Shown here: positions 1 through 6,068 of the stretch, in pieces
How the letters are laid out: each line of letters opens with the position of its first letter
How positions within the stretch are numbered: the stretch's first letter is position 1
NCBI GenBank assembly: GCA_964462535.1
Contig: CAYWXV010000014.1
Coordinates: 1-64,000, forward strand
Source: CAYWXV01 sp964462535
GTDB taxonomy: Bacteria; Bacteroidota; Ignavibacteria; OLB7
Length of the DNA: 64,000 bases
Reading direction: 5' to 3'
The notes under the pieces: model-generated
Databases searched by the model: none
Told to the model about the DNA's origin: nothing
The model's input: only the letters and a program-made list of their open reading frames with translations
Made by a program: the position numbers and the translations under genes

Positions 1-3
1 GCC

Positions 4-290
4 ATGAGAAAGGGCCCGCACGATGTGCGAGCCCTTTGTGTACTGCGGAGAGGGCCAGATACGCCGTCGCTACGCTCGGCAGCCCTACGGGTCGAGCTCG
101 CGGCAGCGGTGGGACGAACATGAGAAAGGGCCCGCACGATGTGCGAGCCCTTTGTGTACTGCGGAGAGGGCGAGATACGCCGTCGCTACGCTCGGCAGCC
201 CTACGGGTCGAGCTCGCGGTAGCGGTGGGACGGCCATGAGAAAGGGCCCGCACGATGTGCGAGCCCTTTGTGTACTGCGGAGAGGGCGAG
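4..290. repeat. Tandem 116-bp units built from tRNA-Ser 3' end plus terminator
   Basis: Near-identical units begin at 4, 120 and 236 (period 116). Each unit holds a hairpin (AAAGGGC..GCCCTTT type; 9-37, 125-153, 241-269) followed by the acceptor and T-arm end of the tRNA-Ser gene. In units 1 and 2 the T-loop is replaced by about 38 bp of GC-rich sequence, so they are not working tRNAs. Unit 3 runs into the intact tRNA-Ser. The array reaches the left edge of the window and may continue. Copies of a tRNA 3' end stacked downstream of the gene resemble relics of site-specific integration, but no integrase is visible here, so that origin is inference. Confidence 0.85.
241..269 (-). terminator. Terminator of the tRNA-Val/Met/Ser transcript
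   Basis: A hairpin of 12 pairs with one mismatch and a 3-nt loop lies 8 nt beyond the tRNA-Ser 3' end. On the minus strand the right arm is followed by TTTCTCAT. Two further copies (125-153 and 9-37) sit in the adjacent tandem units, giving up to three terminators in series. Confidence 0.7.
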
Positions 291-367
291 ATTCGAACTC
301 GCGGTAGCGGGTTTACCACTACGACGGTTTAGCAAACCGTTGCCTTCAGCCACTCGGCCACCTCTCC
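278..367 (-). tRNA. tRNA-Ser (anticodon GCT)
   Basis: The minus strand folds as a type II tRNA. The acceptor is GGAGAGG pairing with CCTCTCC, followed by a D-arm, an anticodon loop with GCT (GGTTTGCTAAACC), a long variable arm and a GTTCGAATC T-loop. The length is about 90 nt including discriminator G. CCA is not encoded. It is the last tRNA of the cluster, and its 3' end is the sequence duplicated in the tandem array to its left. Confidence 0.93.
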
Positions 368-478
368 AAAACCTGTGCGGTGTCCACCTGCCCGGCTTGT
401 GCTGGTCCCCGGGCGCGTCAATTACAAGGCGCGACGAACGTGTCCTAACCGTCCATACGCTCTTCACCCTTGCCAGGG

Positions 479-552
479 TACCGGAGGAGGGACTTGAACC
501 CCCGACACGTGGATTATGATTCCACTGCTCTAACCAACTGAGCTACTCCGGC
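479..552 (-). tRNA. tRNA with CAT anticodon (probably elongator Met)
   Basis: A 74-nt cloverleaf has acceptor GCCGGAG, D-arm AGCTCAGTTGGTTAGAGC, anticodon loop ATCATAA (CAT) and T-arm GGGGGTTCAAGTCCCTC. The first acceptor pair is G-U and CCA is not encoded. It lacks the initiator C1-A72 mismatch, so it is either elongator Met or the lysidine-modified Ile2; anticodon alone cannot decide. Elongator Met is favoured from the overall sequence. Confidence 0.9.
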
Positions 553-591
553 ATTTCGTTCCCTTCGACCCCCCACGAGGTTTGAATGTTG

Positions 592-666
592 TGGGCGCTG
601 AGGGGTTCGAACCCCCGACCTCCTCGGTGTAAACGAGGCGCTCTGAACCAGCTGAGCTAAGCGCCC
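592..666 (-). tRNA. tRNA-Val (anticodon TAC)
   Basis: A 75-nt cloverleaf has acceptor GGGCGCT/AGCGCCC, anticodon stem CCTCG/CGAGG with loop TTTACAC (TAC), T-arm GGGGGTTCGAACCCC and discriminator A. CCA is not encoded. It is the first gene of the minus-strand tRNA transcript, 41 nt from a Bacteroidota-type -7 element. Confidence 0.95.
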
Positions 667-707
667 CTGTATCCCCTTGGCGAGGCTTCGATCAGAGAAC
701 GGAGGTG

Positions 708-740
708 CAAATATAGACCGTACGTCCAAGCCAGCGCAAA
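708..740 (-). promoter_or_regulatory. Bacteroidota-type promoter for the tRNA cluster
   Basis: On the minus strand TTTG (740-737) and TATATTTG (715-708) are separated by 21 nt. This matches the known Bacteroidota housekeeping consensus TTTG / TAnnTTTG. Transcription would start near 700, about 35 nt before tRNA-Val. The position and orientation make this the best promoter match in the window. Confidence 0.6.
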
Positions 741-766
741 CGTATTTTCCCACCACTTGTAAAGAC

Positions 767-1315
767 ATGTCCAATCCCAATGCCCTCATTTCGCTCAGCA
801 TCGACGGTGTTGAGGTGACGGGCCGCTTTCTCTATCGATCCGAGAATGCGATCGAAGTTGAGCTGGTGGCACCGTTCGGGCCACTTTCGATGTGGCATCG
901 AATGCCGGCGTTCTCGCGACGTTTACTCCCAGGAGGGCTTCTCGGAAACGAGGGAACGCGCCAGGCAGCGCGGATCGTTCGGCGACTCTATCATCTGCTG
1001 AAGCGCATCTCGATTGACGTCGACGCCGTTCGAGCGATGCTGACCGCCTACGACGCCATTGCGTCGAGCCATCATACAAACGAAATCTCCGACGAGTTCT
1101 TCATTGCGTTCCGGGATCAGATCGCCGAAAACGTAAAGGCCGGAGAGATGGACAAAAGAACGGCCGCGCGACACATGAGCCACGCCCGTCGACAACACAG
1201 CCGGTATCATGAACGCGTATATGAGGCCCGCGTGGTGCTGGTCGAGCAGATTTTCGGAAAGGGTGTTCCACCCGAACTGCACGAGCAACTGATTGCCCAC
1301 GCAAGGCGAGCATGA
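767..1315 (+). CDS. Hypothetical protein, 182 aa
   Basis: I do not recognise this family. The first part (residues 1-45) looks like a small beta domain (LISLSIDGVEVTG, IEVELVAPFG). The rest is charged and helical, with many Arg and His in the last 60 residues. The frame is open further upstream to 677, but the ATG at 767 is preferred because the earlier stretch lies in the tRNA promoter region and reads like non-coding DNA. It is divergent from the tRNA cluster and convergent with the next gene. Confidence 0.6.
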   Translation: MSNPNALISLSIDGVEVTGRFLYRSENAIEVELVAPFGPLSMWHRMPAFSRRLLPGGLLGNEGTRQAARIVRRLYHLLKRISIDVDAVRAMLTAYDAIASSHHTNEISDEFFIAFRDQIAENVKAGEMDKRTAARHMSHARRQHSRYHERVYEARVVLVEQIFGKGVPPELHEQLIAHARRA

Positions 1316-1334
1316 GCCGACGGGGGTTGTCGGC
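1316..1334. terminator. Short hairpin between convergent genes
   Basis: GCCGAC (1316-1321) and GTCGGC (1329-1334) form a 6-bp stem that exactly fills the gap between two convergent genes. There is no U-tract, so this is weak support for a bidirectional terminator. Confidence 0.3.
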
Positions 1335-1336
1335 GC

Positions 1337-1807
1337 TCAGTTGTACTTCCATATGAACATGCCGCCTGCTACTCCGACGATCATGCAGGCGAAGGTCCAT
1401 GGGTCCCACATCGCCATTACCCAGGCGGTTTCCATCAGCGTGGCGGGCAATTGCTGACCCCCGGTTTCGAGGAAGAACTGTCCCGGAACTGCGCGCCCGA
1501 CCAACCCTTCTCCTATCGTTATTGCCAGGATCGTGAACGATGACGCGATGAGTTGGAATATGGGTCCCCTTCCGTGTGCAAAACCGAGGATTGATCCACT
1601 AACAATAATCCCAACCACCGCGGCGAACAGCGTAAAGCCCCACGCCGTCCAGATCGTGAATCCATACCAGAGAAGTGCGACCGATGTCGCCGTGAGTCCT
1701 CCATAGAGGAGCGCAAGGTCGAGCCTCCCTAGATTGCGGCGGCATTCTATGCACTGACCGGCAAGGGCATTCTTGGTCCCGCAAAACCGACAGACAATGG
1801 TGGGCAC
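1337..1807 (-). CDS. Zinc-ribbon membrane protein, 156 aa
   Basis: The N-terminus carries CRFCGTKN and CIECRR, a CxxC-x13-CxxC zinc-ribbon. About four hydrophobic segments follow (starting near LALLYGGLTATSVALLWYG, FTLFAAVVGIIVSGSIL, IASSFTILAITIGE and ACMIVGVAGGMFIW). This layout fits small bacterial membrane proteins with a cytoplasmic zinc ribbon; the function is unknown. The frame is open to an ATG at 1975, but that extension looks non-coding. The GTG at 1807, preceded by AAAGG, is preferred, so the start is uncertain. Confidence 0.6.
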   Translation of the reverse strand: MPTIVCRFCGTKNALAGQCIECRRNLGRLDLALLYGGLTATSVALLWYGFTIWTAWGFTLFAAVVGIIVSGSILGFAHGRGPIFQLIASSFTILAITIGEGLVGRAVPGQFFLETGGQQLPATLMETAWVMAMWDPWTFACMIVGVAGGMFIWKYN

Positions 1808-2130
1808 GGGGGGCCTTTGTTGTTGTAGCTGCGTCGGTGAGACCTTCGCCCTGGCGGGCGTGGCGTGTCTTGCACCGCAGCAGAGTTGAGCCCGACCAAA
1901 ATGTCTTTGAATGGGTTTCAGGCCGGAGTGCATCAAGACTATCGAGCGTGAAAATAGGCTACATTTCGACCGCAAATCAACACCCCACCAGCACCCGAGT
2001 TCGAGCCCAACATGGTCTCGTCCCGAGCGAGTCGACTATCCCGGCGGCGCCCGTGATTCGAGCAATGATCCGTTTTGGAATGCTACGGCGCGTACCCTAC
2101 ATGCGTGGTCACATTCGACACTCAACATAC
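1808..2130. other. Intergenic region between divergent genes
   Basis: About 320 nt separate the zinc-ribbon protein (minus) from the first esterase (plus). Both neighbouring frames stay open through it, but the translations lack any recognisable domain. It must hold the promoters of both genes; no clear TTTG/TAnnTTTG pair was found. Confidence 0.4.
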
Positions 2131-3294
2131 ATGTCTATGAAACAGCTTATCTACCTCCTCGCCGTCGTCGCAATCTCTTTCCCGGTGCACGGTCAGACTC
2201 GACTCGACGTTACGATGACGGTCGATTCGGTTCAACGACAATTCATTCTGGTGAAGCCGAGCGCTCCACCGCCTGCGTCGGGGTATCCGGTTGTCTTCAT
2301 GTTTCACGGATCCAGTGGGGACGGGGAGAAGTTCTACAACAACTCCGGATGGAAGGAGAAGGGGGAGCGCGAAGGGTTCGTAACCATCTTCCCTTCGTCG
2401 CTCGAGTACTGCTTTCTGAATGACAGTGGCCGACAGACATCGACAACGCGGTGGAACAACGGCGAGTCTGAGGAGGAGAAATGTCCCGGGGTCGAGTTGA
2501 AAGACGATGTCCATTTCGTGCGGCGGATTATCGACACCGCAGCCAGCATGCTATCGATTGATCGCACGCGGATCTACGCGTCTGGCTTCTCGAACGGAGC
2601 CGTCTTCACCAGCAAGCTCGCCATTGAGGCGAGCGACATTTTCGCCGCCCTCTCCGCCTCCGCCGGCAAACTGCATCCACTTGACTCCGGCGCCTCCATT
2701 CCTCCAGTCCCTTTCGTCTCCACGATTGGCACTGATGATCGCAATGTTGTCGCATCGTTCGGACAGCCCGTACCGTTCAACGACTCGGCACTACTCGTAC
2801 TCGGCCGTACGATCCGAATCTACCTTGCCGCATTCAACCTTGCGGAGGTTGTGGACAGAAAGGACTCCACGGCCATTGCGATCACGTGGGTGTTCAATAC
2901 CCCTGCGAATCCGAACATGCCGTTTACGCAATACAGCTACACCGTGCTGAAGGGTCTCGAGCACGAGTACCCTAACGGGAGCAACTATCCAATTGCAGCG
3001 GCTGACTATCTGTGGGCGTTCTTTAATCGACACTCGCTGGCGGGCGTCGACCCGGTCGAACGTGCGGGACCGTCGCGTGCAAGTGTGTTCCCCAATCCGG
3101 CCAACGACTACTTCGTGATCGAAGGCACGGGAGAGGCCTACGTCACAATCCGATCGATCCTCGGGAATGTGGTGTTCGAACGGAAGGAGATGCTTGGGGA
3201 GGCGATAGCCGTGCGTGGAATTCCGGCCGGCGTCTATCTCGTTGACGTCGTCTCCGGTCGTGAGCACTCGACACAGACTATCGTGATCCGATAG
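2131..3294 (+). CDS. Secreted PHB-depolymerase-like esterase with T9SS sorting domain
   Basis: Residues 1-22 are a signal peptide cleaved near FPVHG/QTR. An alpha/beta-hydrolase follows: oxyanion region VFMFHGSSGDG (about 55-65), nucleophile motif GFSNGA (Ser about 154), an Asp in TIGTDD and a probable catalytic His in LEHEYPNG. The set resembles the LpqC/PHB depolymerase/feruloyl esterase group. The last 80 residues (FPNPANDYF .. GVYLVDVVSG) are a type A T9SS sorting domain, so the product is probably exported by the type IX system and surface-attached or released. The start may be the ATG at 2131 or 2137. The substrate is not predictable. It lies 45 nt upstream of a paralogue. Confidence 0.88.
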   Translation: MSMKQLIYLLAVVAISFPVHGQTRLDVTMTVDSVQRQFILVKPSAPPPASGYPVVFMFHGSSGDGEKFYNNSGWKEKGEREGFVTIFPSSLEYCFLNDSGRQTSTTRWNNGESEEEKCPGVELKDDVHFVRRIIDTAASMLSIDRTRIYASGFSNGAVFTSKLAIEASDIFAALSASAGKLHPLDSGASIPPVPFVSTIGTDDRNVVASFGQPVPFNDSALLVLGRTIRIYLAAFNLAEVVDRKDSTAIAITWVFNTPANPNMPFTQYSYTVLKGLEHEYPNGSNYPIAAADYLWAFFNRHSLAGVDPVERAGPSRASVFPNPANDYFVIEGTGEAYVTIRSILGNVVFERKEMLGEAIAVRGIPAGVYLVDVVSGREHSTQTIVIR

Positions 3295-3339
3295 CAGCGC
3301 GTTGAACTGGTGATCTCGTCAAACTCAATCCTGACCATC

Positions 3340-4491
3340 ATGAAATCATTTCTACTTCTCGTTGCGCTCATCGCGCTCGTATCCGAATCGACGGCACAGA
3401 TTCGAATCGACGCCGTCGTGAACGTCGACTCCGTTAATCGGGAGTTTATCGTGGCTGTCCCCACGACGGCCCCTCCGGCCGCAGGATATCCAGTGGTCTT
3501 CATGTTCCACGGAACTGCACAGAACGGCGAGATATTCTACAATGAGTCGCAGTGGAAGGAGAAGGGGGAGGCGGAGAACTTCATCACGGTATTTCCGACG
3601 GCACTGCGTTATTGCCTGTGGGACGACGGACAGCAGCGGACCACCACGAAATGGCACAATGGAGAACTTGATGACTCCGCTTGTGCGGGACAAGTCCTGA
3701 AGGACGATAACAAGTTTGTGCAGGTGATGATTGATTCTATTGCTGCCCGGTATCCAATCGACCGTGCCAGGATGTTCGCCAGTGGTTTCTCGAATGGTGC
3801 CAGCTTCGCGAGCAAGCTTGCCATTGAGATGAGCGATGTATTTGCCGCAGTCGCAGTCTCGGGAGGGTCAATTCACAGGCTCGATTCGGCAAAACCCATT
3901 CGGAACATCCCCTACTGGTTCGTACTCGGAACTCTGGATGACAAATGGTTGAGCGCGTACTCTGCCATCGGACTGACCGAGTTCCCATTCAGTGATAGCA
4001 TCCTCGTCTACCTGAGGACCTCACTGAAACGGGATCTGGGTGTCTTTGGTCTGGATACGACATACGCCAAGGACTCGGTTGGCAGAACGCTGACGTACAC
4101 ATTTGCTACCTCGGCGATTACCGATCCAACGACACTCATGCGATTTACTATTGTCAACAACATGTTCCATGTCTATCCCAATGGCAACAACGTTCCGTTT
4201 GCGGCGGCAAACATCTTCTGGGAATTTTTCAAGGCCTCCGTTGCGCCGTCGAGTGTCCCGGACACACGGAAGGCGTCGGGCGAAATCGCTCTCTACCCGA
4301 ATCCGGCATCCGAGTACCTGATCGTCGATGGAGAGGGAGTGACGGAGCTGACGCTGCGAACGATGCTCGGGACCGAGGTCCTTCACACCACCATCGTCCG
4401 GGGATCACGTGTCTCGCTTGTTGGATTACCGCGAGGGATATATGTGGCAGATATGGGAGACGGGCGGGTCAGGATGGTCGCAGTCAGGTAA
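3340..4491 (+). CDS. Second PHB-depolymerase-like esterase with T9SS sorting domain
   Basis: This is a tandem paralogue of the preceding gene, with the same plan: signal peptide (MKSFLLLVALIALVSESTAQ), VFMFHGTAQNG, nucleophile GFSNGA (Ser about 151), Asp in GTLDD, His in MFHVYPNGNN, and a C-terminal sorting domain (YPNPASEYLIV .. GIYVADMGDGR). The two proteins have diverged substantially, especially over the lid and the C-terminus, so they may differ in substrate. An upstream in-frame GTG at 3310 is less likely, because the ATG at 3340 gives a clean signal peptide. A strong hairpin follows the stop. Confidence 0.88.
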   Translation: MKSFLLLVALIALVSESTAQIRIDAVVNVDSVNREFIVAVPTTAPPAAGYPVVFMFHGTAQNGEIFYNESQWKEKGEAENFITVFPTALRYCLWDDGQQRTTTKWHNGELDDSACAGQVLKDDNKFVQVMIDSIAARYPIDRARMFASGFSNGASFASKLAIEMSDVFAAVAVSGGSIHRLDSAKPIRNIPYWFVLGTLDDKWLSAYSAIGLTEFPFSDSILVYLRTSLKRDLGVFGLDTTYAKDSVGRTLTYTFATSAITDPTTLMRFTIVNNMFHVYPNGNNVPFAAANIFWEFFKASVAPSSVPDTRKASGEIALYPNPASEYLIVDGEGVTELTLRTMLGTEVLHTTIVRGSRVSLVGLPRGIYVADMGDGRVRMVAVR

Positions 4492-4508
4492 TACTCCAGG
4501 AGTCCCTA

Positions 4509-4549
4509 GTGCTCGCGTCATGGTGCCGTCTACAGCATGACGCGAGCAC
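4509..4549 (+). terminator. Strong hairpin after the esterase pair
   Basis: A perfect 14-bp inverted repeat (4509-4522 and 4536-4549, GTGCTCGCGTCATG / CATGACGCGAGCAC) with a 13-nt loop begins 18 nt after the stop codon. It has no long U-tract, so termination strength is inferred from stem stability. Confidence 0.65.
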
Positions 4550-4915
4550 GTAATTGCAACCACCTGAGGTGCCCGAGCGGCGATAATGTGTGCGCACGAC
4601 GCTGTCTCCATCGCACGCGACTGTAAATGAGAACTATTTCATTGCCTCGTCGTCGAGATACGTCCGGTCGTTATGCCTTGAGCTTGGGCCTGGGAGTCCG
4701 TTGAATACCTCTCAGATCACGAGGCTGTGTACGTCCCGCGACGACGAGCGAAAGAGGCCCACCGGAGCTACGGCGAAGTGAGCGAGGAGGAGCGCAACGT
4801 CAATGCCGCGTGTATTTCAAAAGCCTTCGGGTCGTCGTCGTTTGACAGCCCCATTAAAGTGCCTCCCCTGAGCGGAGAAAGGGTCTTGAGGCCTACGATT
4901 GCGGCCATCAATGAA
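4550..4915. other. Non-coding stretch before ssrA
   Basis: About 370 nt lie between the esterase terminator and the tmRNA terminator. Short open frames occur, but none shows a ribosome-binding site plus a recognisable protein. I see nothing else in it. Confidence 0.4.
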
Positions 4916-4948
4916 AGAGCCGCACAAACCATGTGGCTTGGCGGCTCT
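4916..4948 (-). terminator. Probable ssrA terminator
   Basis: AGAGCCGC (4916-4923) pairs with GCGGCTCT (4941-4948). On the minus strand the stem is followed by TTCATT. It lies 19 nt beyond the tmRNA 3' end. Confidence 0.65.
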
Positions 4949-4966
4949 GTTCGGCAGTCTGGAAAG

Positions 4967-5338
4967 TGGAGATGGCGGGAATCGAACCCGCGTCCGAAAG
5001 GCAACTCCTGACGCTACTACGCTGCGTAGTCGGTCATTTGATCTCGCTCATACCACCCGGATCGACACGGTTAGACATGAGCCAGCTGGCTGAAGATTCG
5101 CGGCCACCACCGCCCGCCGAGCGGGACCGCTATTCTGTCAAAGTCGACACCCCGAATCCGAAAGGGACAGAAACCTCGCGGTGGGATGCTCACTAGCTAA
5201 GTCCTACTTAGGCAGCGAGGCGATACTCGTAAGAGTTCGCAGTTGTTTGTTTGCTCGTATGGAGATAACGCGCACAACGAGCAGGCGCGACAGCGCAACG
5301 TCAAGCAATCAACCCCCCGTCGAAACCATTGCATCCCC
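4967..5338 (-). ncRNA. ssrA: tmRNA (ssrA)
   Basis: The 5' end GGGGATG, followed by CAATGGTTTCGACGGGG, pairs with the 3' CATCTCC. The T-arm GGTTCGATTCCC lies just inside, which is the diagnostic tRNA-like domain of a one-piece tmRNA of about 372 nt. The tag reading frame ends at TAA (5210-5208) and reads ANSYEYRLAA if the GCG at 5240-5238 is the resume codon; the same frame is open upstream (SKQTT), so the tag could be longer. Discriminator A is present and CCA is not encoded. It rescues stalled ribosomes with SmpB, whose gene is not in the window. Confidence 0.95.
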
Positions 5339-5349
5339 GTGTAGCCGAC

Positions 5350-5356
5350 CAATATA
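5350..5356 (-). promoter_or_regulatory. Possible ssrA -10/-7 element
   Basis: TATATTG on the minus strand lies 12 nt before the mature tmRNA 5' end and resembles the element before the tRNA-Val cluster. No matching TTTG was seen at the expected upstream distance, so support is partial. Confidence 0.35.
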
Positions 5357-5378
5357 GGGGTTCTGGGCGACTGGGCTT

Positions 5379-5741
5379 CTAGGCGATTCGTTTCAGATAG
5401 CGGCGGAGGGGAGTGCGTTTCTGCCAGATCAATGACCGTTTGTTCCGGGTGTCTTTGACGATGCGGTCCGAAACAAACCCGAGTACTCGAGCAATCTCCA
5501 GAACGGTCTCGAGTTTCGCGTGAAACCCGAGCGGGATGGAGCTCGGATTTGCATTCGCCGAGTCCGTATGTCTCCCTTTCCCCTTGGCAATGTTGGTTGG
5601 AATGGATACTGCTGATCGACTGGGCTGCGATGTGAGTCCGAAAAGCTCCGCAGGCGCGAAGCTATCGGGCAGTCGGTAGAGCATTGCAACGCGCTCTATC
5701 CATTCCCGTCAAACTTCGAGGTCTCTACGGCTTCGGTTCAT
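5379..5741 (-). pseudogene. Decayed four-helix-bundle (S23/IVP-type) protein gene
   Basis: The reading frame from ATG 5741 matches the four-helix-bundle family often called 23S rRNA intervening-sequence protein: MNRSRRDLEV, a stop, then REWIERVAMLYRLPDSF, FGLTSQPSRSAVSIPTNIAKG and LETVLEIARVLGF. The stop is TGA (5711-5709) exactly where the family has the Trp of its L-x-V-W motif, so a single TGG to TGA change inactivated it. The segment after GRHTD has lost the usual hydrophobic pattern and the C-terminus is not family-like. TGA is a normal stop elsewhere in the window, so recoding is unlikely. Confidence 0.72.
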
Positions 5742-6068
5742 GACGTCAACATCCGAATGAAACGGAAGGCAGTCAACGGACCCTTCCCTGCCCACGCGCC
5801 CAGCTTGCTTCGGTAGGCCCTTCGACATGCTCGGGGTGACACTCAGCCAGTGCGCTATGCCCAGCGGCCTAGCCGCCCAGCCACCCAGCGGCCCTGCGCG
5901 CTCCCTTGCCGCTCCACCCGCAATCGGTAGATTCGCCCCCAATTACCAGCAGCCTGGCTGGCTTCAACCGGCCCTTCGTGCATTTCGGGGTGCCGATCGG
6001 CCAGCGCATCGCTTGGACGCCCAGCAGCCCATCGGCATGGACGCCCAGCCGCCCAGAACTATTCTCGC
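5742..6068. repeat. Low-complexity CCCAGC-type repeats upstream of pheT
   Basis: No gene is seen in this stretch. It contains clusters of degenerate CCCAGC(N) repeats (5858-5893 and 6017-6056). It also contains CCCTTCGACATGCTCGGGGT (from 5818), which resembles an extragenic repeat I recall from many bacterial genomes. A reverse-orientation counterpart (CTGGGCGACTGGGCTTCTAGGCG, roughly 5363-5385) lies on the other side of the pseudogene. Confidence 0.5.

Noticed and set aside
1..310. Possible CRISPR array or coding gene in the tandem repeats
   Set aside because: The units are 116 bp with no unique spacers, and each is explained by a tRNA-Ser end plus terminator. The open frames across them are repetitive artefacts.
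1..700. Prophage or genomic island inserted at tRNA-Ser
   Set aside because: Duplicated tRNA ends suggest such a history, but no integrase, phage or plasmid gene lies in the window.
5701..5760. TGA read as Trp or selenocysteine in the S23-type gene
   Set aside because: TGA ends many intact genes here (for example lysA and ddl) and there is no selenocysteine insertion element visible; simple gene decay is more likely.
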